From the IMG/VR virus record IMGVR_UViG_3300008952_000178, positions 1-32,455 of that record: DNA of 32,455 bases; one strand, 5' to 3'. Origin of the DNA: a virus. A program made the position numbers and the translations under genes. Of this stretch, positions 14,797 to 22,333 are shown piece by piece (within the stretch, counting starts at the first letter, position 1; each line of letters begins with the position of its first letter). Under the pieces are notes generated by a model. It saw only the letters and a program-made list of their open reading frames with translations, was not told the DNA's origin and made no database searches.

Positions 14797-15852
14797 ATGA
14801 ATATTTCAGACTTTGACCATGGTAAAACCAAATTAGATAAAATTAATAATTATCTACAAGAAACATTTGGATTTTCTATTAAAAAAGAGGATGTAACACA
14901 CGAAGCAATAAGAAATATATTGCAAAAAGTTAGAGACAAACAATCGGAGATTGTTAATGAATCTAATGTTAAAGATTTCCATCAGCATCCTGATTATGCA
15001 AAAACTATTATGGTTGCAGAAGCATTGGCAATTATGTTAAAAGAAGTTTCCCCGACACAACGAAAGATCAAAGCAAAAGTTAAGGAATCCAAAATGGCCA
15101 AAGAAACACAAGAAAAAAAAGTACAAGAACACGACGCCAAAGAACCTCATCGCCACCTGACAAAGGGTGATGTAGAAGCGAGAAAGAATGAACATGATCG
15201 GTGGCTGAAGAAAAAACAAAAGAATCGGAAGCCGAAAGAGCCACATTTGAATAAACCGCTAAAAGATTCAGTAAATCCACGTTCAGTAACACTAGCAAAT
15301 CTTCGTACATTAATGGAACAAGATTTAGATCAAGCAGAATTAGTTCTTGCCGCTAAAGATATGGTAGACAGATTGCAAAAAATGGCCGAAGATTTAGCAT
15401 CTATGCAAGTAGAAGATTTAATGCCACTTACAGATGCTATGCGTGAATCATTTGGTACAGAGCAAGCAAATGCATTTAGTGCATCAGCAGATGCAACACT
15501 AGCCGCGGCGTTAGAAACAATCAAAGCAACTCGCGAACAAATGGATCAAGCAGTTCTAGTTCTTACAGGTGAAGGAGCTCCTATGAATGACATGATGGGA
15601 GGCGAAATGCCACCTGCAGGCGATATGGGCGAACCAATGCCAGGTGATGAAATGGCTGTACCAACTGAAGACGAATTTGCCGGTGAAGAAGCCGCCGCAG
15701 GTGTAGAAGGTGAACCATTAGGACGTATTCCTAAAGAATCGGTGCAACAGGCTAAAAAATTATTACTTCAACATGCAAAAAATGGCAAGTTAACAAAAGT
15801 ATCTATTAAAGAAGCCGCCCAAATTTTAGCTCAAAAAAAAAATTCAAAATAA
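14797..15852 (+). CDS. Conserved phage head/structural-type protein, zero-frame product
   Basis: A 351-residue protein. Residues about 1-95 are helical; about 96-160 are very charged (KVKESKMAKETQEKKVQEHD, then His/Lys/Arg repeats). About 165-260 form a helical domain starting SVTLANLRTLMEQDLDQAELVLAAKDMVD, which I recall in an unassigned protein of marine T4-like phages. A Met/Gly/Pro/Glu-rich linker leads to a basic helical end. Codon 346 onward passes through ten A (15833-15842), after which this frame stops at once, while the -1 frame stays open to 16265. The start is set by ACGGGGA. A scaffold or internal head role is inference. Confidence 0.8.
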   Translation: MNISDFDHGKTKLDKINNYLQETFGFSIKKEDVTHEAIRNILQKVRDKQSEIVNESNVKDFHQHPDYAKTIMVAEALAIMLKEVSPTQRKIKAKVKESKMAKETQEKKVQEHDAKEPHRHLTKGDVEARKNEHDRWLKKKQKNRKPKEPHLNKPLKDSVNPRSVTLANLRTLMEQDLDQAELVLAAKDMVDRLQKMAEDLASMQVEDLMPLTDAMRESFGTEQANAFSASADATLAAALETIKATREQMDQAVLVLTGEGAPMNDMMGGEMPPAGDMGEPMPGDEMAVPTEDEFAGEEAAAGVEGEPLGRIPKESVQQAKKLLLQHAKNGKLTKVSIKEAAQILAQKKNSK

Positions 15853-16265
15853 CTGAAGCCGACAAATATGGTAATGACGAATTAGTTGCCGATCTAAAAG
15901 GTCTATATAATAAATATGGACCATCGGTCACAAATTTTTTAAGCCAAGTCAGAGACTCGGCCATACAACAGGCTAGCCAAGGATATGATGCATATCAAAA
16001 GCATGTAGGTCAACCTTTTGCTAAAGGTGCATATAAAACAGGTCGTGCATTAAATAAAGGTGCAGATGAATTTTCTAAAAAATTAGGTAATACTGATTGG
16101 AACATAACACAAATGGGTCCTGACAATAAATATGGTAATGAAGACTTTTTTGCTGACCTTCAAAAGTTTGGATCTGCCGCTAGTAGTGGTACAGATGAAT
16201 TTGTAGCAGATTTAAATAGACCTAACCCTAAAGCCATAGCAGGAAGTGGAATGAAGGTAAAATAG
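15840..16265 (+). CDS. Frameshifted 3' extension of the preceding gene
   Basis: From the A10 run the -1 frame encodes about 141 further residues without a stop, although it has no ATG, GTG or TTG near its start; the first ATG is at about 16112. It begins KFKITEADKYGNDELVADL and contains a second copy of the same pattern, NKYGNEDFFADLQKF, about 90 residues later. Its TAG shares one base with the GTG of the next gene (TAGTG), as translationally coupled genes do. It is probably made as a fusion by slippage on A10. It could also be a separate gene that lost its start, or a homopolymer sequencing error. Confidence 0.7.
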   Translation, partial: KFKITEADKYGNDELVADLKGLYNKYGPSVTNFLSQVRDSAIQQASQGYDAYQKHVGQPFAKGAYKTGRALNKGADEFSKKLGNTDWNITQMGPDNKYGNEDFFADLQKFGSAASSGTDEFVADLNRPNPKAIAGSGMKVK

Positions 16266-16603
16266 TGCGAGCTAACGAAATAATTCAGGAAAATAGATTT
16301 GACCCCGAATCTATGAAACACGAAGTACTTACATTATTAACCTCGGCGGCAGCCGAAGGTATTACACAGATATCTCCAATTAATTTATTGCAAGATCTTA
16401 AAGCAATGGGGTATTCTATGACAATGAGTGGTTTATACGAATTATTAAATGGAGAACAACTTATTAAAAATATCAGTAATGATGTAATTGAACTTGCAAT
16501 TACTGATGCAGATGCATTTACTAATCCTGAAAAAAGCGAAGCAGATGTAAATAAAATACATAAAACAGCAGTTAAACAAGCAAATAAGGAAATAGGAATA
16601 TAG
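16265..16603 (+). CDS. Small phage protein with capsid-targeting-like N-terminus
   Basis: A 112-residue helical, acidic protein. GTG at 16265 overlaps the stop of the frameshifted region. The N-terminus MRANEIIQENRF is close in pattern to the T4 capsid-targeting sequence MKTYQEFIAE, with I-Q-E at residues 7-9. The remainder looks like a small helical winged-helix-type domain (INLLQDLKAMGYSMTMSGLYELL). No specific function is recognised. It is followed one base later by the next gene. Confidence 0.72.
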   Translation: MRANEIIQENRFDPESMKHEVLTLLTSAAAEGITQISPINLLQDLKAMGYSMTMSGLYELLNGEQLIKNISNDVIELAITDADAFTNPEKSEADVNKIHKTAVKQANKEIGI

Positions 16604-16604
16604 A

Positions 16605-16952
16605 ATGGCTTATTTTATTAGTGCAAAACAAGCAAGAGATAAAGCAAGAAAAGATTCTGTTATTAATACAGAAACAGCAAGCATCGAAGCGGCAATTTTA
16701 ACAGCAGTAGAATCTAATTTACTTACAGCAACTATTGATGACGGTACTACAATGACAGAATCTAATAGCGGTGATGCGGCACAAGTTCTTGCTGAAAGTT
16801 ATCATTCTGTTTGGCAAGGTGGTACTACTGATGCAACAAAAACAGATCAAATGGCACAAGTAATTAAGTATTTTGTTGATTTAGGATACAGTATCCATCG
16901 ACAAATAAATACTGCCTCAAATACCACATTCAAGTGGGTAGTTAGTTGGTAA
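16605..16952 (+). CDS. Small conserved phage protein, possibly structural
   Basis: A 115-residue protein. The N-terminal half is helical (MAYFISAKQARDKARKDSVINTE splits into a short strand and a helix). The C-terminal part is a helix and strand with YFVDLGYSIHRQIN. The many Thr and Asp residues in the middle suggest a surface loop. There is no membrane segment or catalytic motif. It is the last of the small-gene cluster and is one base from the hydroxylase-like gene that follows. Confidence 0.7.
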   Translation: MAYFISAKQARDKARKDSVINTETASIEAAILTAVESNLLTATIDDGTTMTESNSGDAAQVLAESYHSVWQGGTTDATKTDQMAQVIKYFVDLGYSIHRQINTASNTTFKWVVSW

Positions 16953-16953
16953 T

Positions 16954-17535
16954 ATGAATATTGTAACATATAACGAATTATTTATAAAACTCCCTTTAGC
17001 ATTTAATATTGCAGAATTACGAAAAGCAACTCATACAGTTAGGAATCTTGCTAAAGCATTAATTGGTAAAGACTTTAACGAAACATATACGTTAGCATTA
17101 AATCATAAAAAGAATGGCGATCCTTGGGAAGGCCAAAAAGTTCGAGGATATTACTGGACACGCCCTGATGATACTTATGAAGAAGTAGAACGATGTGAGC
17201 CAATTAAAGAAGATGCATATACAGAATTTAATGAACATTTTAAACATACATATTTTGCCGAAGTATATAACACATTAACAGAAAAATATAAAACAGGTAG
17301 AATGCGATTAATGTTGCTTCCACCTAGGTCAACAATTAGTTGGCACAGAGATCCTGAAAAACGTATACACATTCCTATTACATCAAATGCGGGATGTAGG
17401 CACATTATAGAAGATGAAGTAATACATATTCCTGCTGATGGACAAGCATGGATACATGATGATACTAAGTATCATACAGTCACCAATGGTGGTGAGACAC
17501 CTAGAATATCTTTAGTAACAACTCTTTTAAACTAA
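16954..17535 (+). CDS. Aspartyl/asparaginyl beta-hydroxylase-like oxygenase
   Basis: A 193-residue protein of the 2OG-Fe(II) superfamily, aspartyl/asparaginyl hydroxylase type. SWHRDPEKRIHIPI supplies the H-x-D iron ligands, KYHTVTNGGETPRISLV supplies the distal His and the Arg that binds 2-oxoglutarate, and the beta-helix spacing between them is normal. All core residues are present, so it is probably active. The target could be Asp, Asn or Arg side chains of a virion or host protein; this is not determinable here. It starts the oxygenase pair that runs to 18255. Confidence 0.82.
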   Translation: MNIVTYNELFIKLPLAFNIAELRKATHTVRNLAKALIGKDFNETYTLALNHKKNGDPWEGQKVRGYYWTRPDDTYEEVERCEPIKEDAYTEFNEHFKHTYFAEVYNTLTEKYKTGRMRLMLLPPRSTISWHRDPEKRIHIPITSNAGCRHIIEDEVIHIPADGQAWIHDDTKYHTVTNGGETPRISLVTTLLN

Positions 17536-17538
17536 TAT

Positions 17539-18255
17539 ATGATAAGAAAAATATTTGGTGAAAGTATAGGTGTATATACCTTACCTAATGCAGAATCATA
17601 TAATGATGATTTCATTAAGTTTGCATATTACTCTAAAAATTTAGTTGAGAATACAGATATTTTTAAACTAATGAAAGAGTCGGATGCTCCTCAAGATATG
17701 AAAGATCATATAGAACCTTTTATACATAGATCACATTACATACCAGGTTATCCTTTAAAATTTTTAGATGATGTGATGTGGGCATTAAATGAGTATACAC
17801 GAGAATTAGGACCAGAATTTAATCAACATAATTTTCCTTATTTGGTACCATATGTATCTCGAGCATGGACTAACATAACTATGCAAGGCGATTATATAGG
17901 ATCACACGATCATGCACGATTTGATGCTAAGTTTAGTGTATCGTATTATCCTAAATTTTTACCAGAGCAAGGAGATTTACATATGGAAAACACTGGTTTA
18001 AAAGCAACTAAGAGAACATACCCTTGTAATGAAGTTCCTGTTAGAGAAAGAATTGAAGGTAAACAAGGACAAATAATAATATTTCCAGGGTACCTAAAGC
18101 ATCACACAGAAATTAATAAATCGCCAGAAGATAGAATATCTACTTCATGTGATATTAAATACATAGGAATTAATAGTGATCTTCCGCCGCCTAAAGTAGT
18201 AGAAGATATAACTTCTGCATTTCAAAAAGAACTAACAAAAAATTTTAAATTATGA
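17539..18255 (+). CDS. 2OG-Fe(II) oxygenase, paralogue of the gene at 28971
   Basis: A 238-residue double-stranded beta-helix oxygenase. HDHARFDAKFSVSYYP gives the H-x-H type iron ligands, GQIIIFPGYLKHHTEIN gives the distal His, and DRISTSCDIKY gives the Arg. The N-terminus (GESIGVYTLP) and the C-terminus (DLPPPKVVEDITSAF) match those of the protein encoded at 28971, so the two are paralogues. The substrate is unknown. The stop overlaps the DUF454 gene start (ATGA). Confidence 0.8.
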   Translation: MIRKIFGESIGVYTLPNAESYNDDFIKFAYYSKNLVENTDIFKLMKESDAPQDMKDHIEPFIHRSHYIPGYPLKFLDDVMWALNEYTRELGPEFNQHNFPYLVPYVSRAWTNITMQGDYIGSHDHARFDAKFSVSYYPKFLPEQGDLHMENTGLKATKRTYPCNEVPVRERIEGKQGQIIIFPGYLKHHTEINKSPEDRISTSCDIKYIGINSDLPPPKVVEDITSAFQKELTKNFKL

Positions 18256-18680
18256 AAGAAAAATGGACAATTAAAAGAGCCTTATGGTTTTCATTAGGCA
18301 TGATTAGTTTAGGTATGGCATATATAGGTGTAGTTACACCTGGTATACCTTTTAGTATATTTTTAGTAATAGCCGCATATAGTTTTGCTAAATCTAGCAA
18401 AAAATGGCACGACTGGATTTACAATCACAAATACTTTGGACCTTTTTTAACTAATTGGACAGAATATAGAGTGTTTCCGATGTATGCTAAATGGTCTATG
18501 CTTATTGTTATGGCAAGTACATTAATAATAACATATTATGCAATAGATAATATAAAAGCAGTATTATGGTCAGGAGGTTTTATGGCTTTAGTTGCAATAT
18601 GGGCATGGCGTTATCCAAGCAGTAAAGACGAACATACTAGAAGAATAGAAGCAGGCGAAAAAGTCGGCTGGATTCGTTGA
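18252..18680 (+). CDS. DUF454 / YbaN-family inner-membrane protein
   Basis: A 142-residue membrane protein matching the bacterial YbaN (DUF454) family. It has an N-terminal membrane segment with GVVTPGIPFSIFLVIAAYSFAKSS (family: GVVLP.LPTTPFLLLAA.CFARSS), then WIYNHKYFGPFLTNW (family: WLL.....G..L..W), then two membrane helices near residues 78-98 and 103-122. The biochemical function of the family is not established. It overlaps the oxygenase gene, and its 3' end contains the -35 box of the next promoter. It was probably acquired from a bacterial host. Confidence 0.85.
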   Translation: MKEKWTIKRALWFSLGMISLGMAYIGVVTPGIPFSIFLVIAAYSFAKSSKKWHDWIYNHKYFGPFLTNWTEYRVFPMYAKWSMLIVMASTLIITYYAIDNIKAVLWSGGFMALVAIWAWRYPSSKDEHTRRIEAGEKVGWIR

Positions 18681-18705
18681 CAAAAACTTATTAATATGTT
18701 ATACT
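18677..18705 (+). promoter_or_regulatory. Strong sigma70-type promoter for the nuclease/RNR block
   Basis: TTGACA (18677-18682), a 17-base spacer and TATACT (18700-18705) match the bacterial housekeeping consensus in 11 of 12 positions. The predicted +1 is 18712, exactly the A of the following ATG, so the transcript may be leaderless. Host sigma factor use suggests early expression of the downstream nucleotide-metabolism genes. Confidence 0.85.
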
Positions 18706-18711
18706 TTATAT

Positions 18712-19374
18712 ATGAATCTTATAGAGAAGTACGACTATCCGTCTCTAAAACGGATCAATAATTCAGGCAAAAGGTTATATAATACCCCATCTGGTAATCT
18801 CCCCTCTGTTACAACAATCTTAGATAAAACCAAAGATAAAACATTTCTTATAGAATGGAAAAAACGAGTTGGTGAAGAAGAAGCAAATCGTATAACAAAA
18901 GAAGCCTCGGGGTTAGGTACTATATTTCATAAACATTTAGAAAATTATATATTAGGTGAAGAACGACCTAATGGTAATAATTTTGTTTATAAATTAGCCA
19001 AAGACATGAGTGAAGTTGTTATAGAAAAAGGATTGGTTAATATAAATGAAATATGGGGCTCAGAAATAAGTCTTTATTATCCCGATTTATATGCAGGTAC
19101 TACAGATTTAGTTGGAGTACATGATGGTACACCAGCAATAATGGACTATAAAAGTACAACTAAACCTAAAAAAGAAGAATGGATCGAAGATTATTATTTG
19201 CAATGTTGTGCATATGCATTGGCCCATAATGAATTATATGGAACTAAGATTAATAAAATCGTTATAATAATGTGTTCACGAGAAAAGCAATATCAAGAAT
19301 TTATTTGCGAAGGGAAAAAATTTGAAGATAAATGTGAAAAATGGACAGAACGATTGGAAGAATATTATAAATAA
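18712..19374 (+). CDS. PD-(D/E)XK (RecB/Cas4-like) exonuclease
   Basis: A 220-residue nuclease. LGTIFHKHLENYI near residue 72 supplies the His/Glu of motif I; AGTTDLVG near 134 and AIMDYKST near 145 are the D...(D/E)xK core; DYYLQCCAYALAH near 160 is motif IV (Q-x3-Y). Such nucleases degrade DNA ends, and related genes in marine T4-like phages are thought to break down host DNA or process ends. ATG 18712 directly follows the promoter with no ribosome binding site, and the family N-terminus fits this start. The 3' end is 40 bases before the RNR gene. Confidence 0.85.
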   Translation: MNLIEKYDYPSLKRINNSGKRLYNTPSGNLPSVTTILDKTKDKTFLIEWKKRVGEEEANRITKEASGLGTIFHKHLENYILGEERPNGNNFVYKLAKDMSEVVIEKGLVNINEIWGSEISLYYPDLYAGTTDLVGVHDGTPAIMDYKSTTKPKKEEWIEDYYLQCCAYALAHNELYGTKINKIVIIMCSREKQYQEFICEGKKFEDKCEKWTERLEEYYK

Positions 19375-19414
19375 AAAACTAACCAATAAGAGGAAACTCG
19401 AGGAGAACAAAATA

Positions 19415-21754
19415 ATGAAGAAACCAACCTTTTTTCCGAATGTCAGGTCATTTCATCCTGGTATGGGACAAGCCGTTGCCGAACGAACAGTATTAAGAAA
19501 AAAACCAAACGGAGAATGGGAAACATGGCATGATGTTGCTAATAGAGTAGCAATGGGTAATAGTTTGTTATGCCCTAAAGAAGAAGATAAAGATAGAGAA
19601 TTTAGATTATTAAAAAAACATATAGCAAAAGCAAGTCTGTTAATGAGTGGCAGACACTTACAACATGGTGATGAAAAACAGCCAGAACGAAATATGGAAG
19701 TGTTTACAAATTGTGCTACATCAAGCACAAGTTTTATACTTTTTTATTTACTGTTAAACGGATCAGGGGTTGGACGATGTTATGATGATGACATGATGTT
19801 GGTTGATTGGAATAATGCACCCCAATTACGATGTGTATTAGACGAAAGTCATCCAGATTTTGATTATTCAGCACATACATCATTGCGAGATGGAAAACAC
19901 AAATACGGTCAAGGAGAAAATACTCTTTGGTATGAAATTCCAGATAGTAGAGAAGGATGGGCCCAGGCATTAGAAATTTGGGAAAATGCCGCTTTTGAAA
20001 AAATTCATAAAGATAAAATGCTTGTATTAGATTTTAGTAAAGTACGAGCAAAAGGAACACCCATTGGGGGGATGCAGAATAGACCAGCAAGTGGTCCTGT
20101 ATCTTTATTAAATGCCTTTGAAAAATGTGCAACTATTAAAGATGCTGGCATGGAGCCATGGCGACAGTCGATGTATGTAGATCATTACATGGCTGAATGT
20201 GTACTTGTAGGAGGCGCTCGACGGGCCGCTAGGATGAGTACTAAAACATGGAAGGATAAAACTGTATTGAATTTTATTACAGTTAAAAGACCTATTGAAT
20301 ATATTGGATTAAACATGGAAGATATAGTTCAATATAATAAAGATTCTGCGTATCCTCCAATGGGCTTTTTATGGTCAAGTAATAATTCTGTTACTACAGA
20401 TAAAGATTTTTGGAATAGGCTTAATGTAAAACGTGGTGATGCCAAATATAATGATGACTTAACAAAACATGCTAGAGCTGTGTTTAAACTGCTTACAGAA
20501 GCCGCTTATGCTGATGGTACAGGCGAACCAGGCATACTTAACTCTGATATGTTAGTACAAAACGACGAAGGATGGGATGACTTAAATCGTGGTGATTATG
20601 TCGGTAGTCCTAAGTACCAACTTAGAGAAGATACACAAATATTAATGAGTCGTCTTGCGAAACGTGCAAAGAAAAAGAAGTTTCATACAATTACAAATCC
20701 GTGTGGAGAAATTGCATTAAATGTATTAGGCGGATTTTGTGTTATTGCAGACGTAGTACCTTATCATGCAGACACATTAGATGAAGCAGAGGAGGCTTTC
20801 CGTGTTGCTACGAGGGCTTTATTGCGTGTAAACGGCATGAATAGCATATATGGTAAAGAAGTAGAACGTACAAATAGGATAGGAGTAGGATTAACAGGTG
20901 TGCAAGAGTTTGCCTGGAAATTTTTTAAATTAGGATTTAGAGATTTAATAAATGAAGAAAAATCTAAAGATTTTTGGATGGCAATGGCACGTTTTAATAG
21001 AGCTGTCAAAGACGAAGCAAAAAAATATTCTGCTTATTTAGGACAAACAATTCCTCATACAATGACTACCATTAAACCTGCCGGAACTACAAGTAAATTA
21101 TTTGGTCTTACTGAAGGTTGGCATTTACCAGCATTAGCATGGTATATGCGATGGGTACAGTTTAGAAATGACGATCCATTGGTAGAGCAATATAAGAAAA
21201 ATGGTTATCCTACAAAAGAATTAGTACAGTATAGTGGAACTACTATTGTAGGGTTTCCGACAGAACCAGTTATTGCTGGATTAGGTTTGGAAGAAAATCT
21301 TGTTACAGCAGGTGAAGCAACACCGCAAGAACAATATCAATGGTTAAAGTTAGGGGAAAAATATTGGATTCAAGGTGTCAATGAAGATGGGACTTTAGCA
21401 GAAGATGTTGGCAATCAAATTAGTTATACTCTTAAGTATGTACCTGAAATTGTAGATTATAAGCATTTTAAAGATATGATTAAACAGCACCAATCTACTG
21501 TAAGAGCATGTTCTGTAATGCCACAAGCAGATATTTCTGCATATGAATATCAACCAGAAGAAGCAGTTTCTAAATTTAAATATGAAGAAATTAGCAGAGC
21601 AATTGCAGTTGCAATGACAGAAGATATAGGTAGAGAACATGTTGATTGTGGTGTAGCACCAGGTGGATGTCCTATTGATTTTGATGAAGAACAAAAAGAA
21701 TGGGCATTAGAAGAAGAAGATCCTAAGACAACATTATTAAAAGAAGTTGCATGA
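19415..21754 (+). CDS. nrdJ: Adenosylcobalamin-dependent (class II) ribonucleotide reductase
   Basis: A 779-residue monomer-type class II ribonucleotide reductase, similar in length to the Lactobacillus leichmannii enzyme (739). It reduces ribonucleotides to deoxyribonucleotides using a radical formed from coenzyme B12. Landmarks are FTNCATSS near residue 100 (redox Cys), NPCGEIAL near 428 (thiyl-radical Cys and catalytic Glu), FC 12 residues later (second redox Cys), TTIKPAGTTSKLFG near 550 and a C-terminal DCGVAPGGCPID, the Cys pair that shuttles electrons. ATG 19415 is chosen for AGGAG at 19401. The glutaredoxin that follows is its likely reductant. Confidence 0.92.
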   Translation: MKKPTFFPNVRSFHPGMGQAVAERTVLRKKPNGEWETWHDVANRVAMGNSLLCPKEEDKDREFRLLKKHIAKASLLMSGRHLQHGDEKQPERNMEVFTNCATSSTSFILFYLLLNGSGVGRCYDDDMMLVDWNNAPQLRCVLDESHPDFDYSAHTSLRDGKHKYGQGENTLWYEIPDSREGWAQALEIWENAAFEKIHKDKMLVLDFSKVRAKGTPIGGMQNRPASGPVSLLNAFEKCATIKDAGMEPWRQSMYVDHYMAECVLVGGARRAARMSTKTWKDKTVLNFITVKRPIEYIGLNMEDIVQYNKDSAYPPMGFLWSSNNSVTTDKDFWNRLNVKRGDAKYNDDLTKHARAVFKLLTEAAYADGTGEPGILNSDMLVQNDEGWDDLNRGDYVGSPKYQLREDTQILMSRLAKRAKKKKFHTITNPCGEIALNVLGGFCVIADVVPYHADTLDEAEEAFRVATRALLRVNGMNSIYGKEVERTNRIGVGLTGVQEFAWKFFKLGFRDLINEEKSKDFWMAMARFNRAVKDEAKKYSAYLGQTIPHTMTTIKPAGTTSKLFGLTEGWHLPALAWYMRWVQFRNDDPLVEQYKKNGYPTKELVQYSGTTIVGFPTEPVIAGLGLEENLVTAGEATPQEQYQWLKLGEKYWIQGVNEDGTLAEDVGNQISYTLKYVPEIVDYKHFKDMIKQHQSTVRACSVMPQADISAYEYQPEEAVSKFKYEEISRAIAVAMTEDIGREHVDCGVAPGGCPIDFDEEQKEWALEEEDPKTTLLKEVA

Positions 21755-22026
21755 ATGTAACAATTTACACTATTGATAATTGTAAATTATGTGACCATGC
21801 AAAAATAATAATGGAAGAACGAGGAGTCGAATATGATGAAATTCGTATTGGCATAGATATACCAAAAAAAGAATTTAAAGAAAAACACAATGCAGATAAG
21901 GCTCCGCTTGTTTATTATGGTAATTGGCGGGTAGGCGGAGCCAATGAATTATGGAAAGCAATTTATAGAACAAATTTAATTCCTGTAAAAATATCCGCTG
22001 TCGATCAACTCCTAAAAAACAAATAA
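21751..22026 (+). CDS. Glutaredoxin / NrdC-like thioredoxin
   Basis: A 91-residue thioredoxin-fold protein. The active site is CKLC near residues 11-14 after the first beta strand (VTIYTIDN); KAPLVYYGNWRVGGANEL carries the Pro loop and the glutathione-binding GG. It overlaps the RNR stop (ATGA), so the pair is co-expressed and this protein probably reduces the RNR C-terminal Cys pair, as T4 NrdC does for the T4 enzyme. Confidence 0.88.
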   Translation: MNVTIYTIDNCKLCDHAKIIMEERGVEYDEIRIGIDIPKKEFKEKHNADKAPLVYYGNWRVGGANELWKAIYRTNLIPVKISAVDQLLKNK

Positions 22027-22028
22027 AT

Positions 22029-22322
22029 ATGTTAGTAGAAACAAATAAAAAAGGAGATGTTGTTACATTAAAATTAACAACATCCGAAGAGTTAATATGC
22101 TCTTACGTAGAAGATGATGCTGATTCATATACTGTAGATAGACCATTTATGGTAGGAATAACACAACAAGGCATAGCATTAATGCCTTGGTTACAAGCCG
22201 TAGATATGAAATCAGGTAAGGCAGTAAAAATTAGTAAAAAACATATCGTTGCAATTGCTGAACCTGTAGAAAGTATAGCAAAAGAATACAGTTCACAAAT
22301 GAGCGGTATAACATTAGTATAA
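22029..22322 (+). CDS. Sm-like (Lsm/Hfq-fold) phage protein
   Basis: A 97-residue protein whose pattern fits an Sm fold: GDVVTLKLTTSEELICSYVEDD (Sm1-like strands beta1-beta3), then VDRPFMVGITQQGIALMPWL and ISKKHIVAIAEPV (Sm2-like). The C-terminal tail IAKEYSSQMSGI is shared with a small family I recall in marine T4-like phages. RNA binding is plausible but not proven. It starts two bases after the glutaredoxin stop, with AATAAAT and no clear ribosome binding site, so expression probably depends on coupling. Confidence 0.65.
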   Translation: MLVETNKKGDVVTLKLTTSEELICSYVEDDADSYTVDRPFMVGITQQGIALMPWLQAVDMKSGKAVKISKKHIVAIAEPVESIAKEYSSQMSGITLV

Positions 22323-22333
22323 AGGAAATATGA

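Noticed and set aside
15037-15310. Two overlapping minus-strand ORFs inside the gene at 14797
   Set aside because: Cys/Phe/Leu-rich translations that mirror the Lys/Glu-rich stretch of the + strand gene; no ribosome binding sites.
21395-21694. Minus-strand ORF of 99 codons inside the RNR gene
   Set aside because: It lies entirely within a conserved enzyme gene and has shadow composition rich in Cys, Phe and Asn.
22022-22029. AATAAATA late-type box before the Sm-like gene
   Set aside because: Its last base is the first base of the ATG, so +1 would fall inside the gene; the glutaredoxin gene also continues into it.
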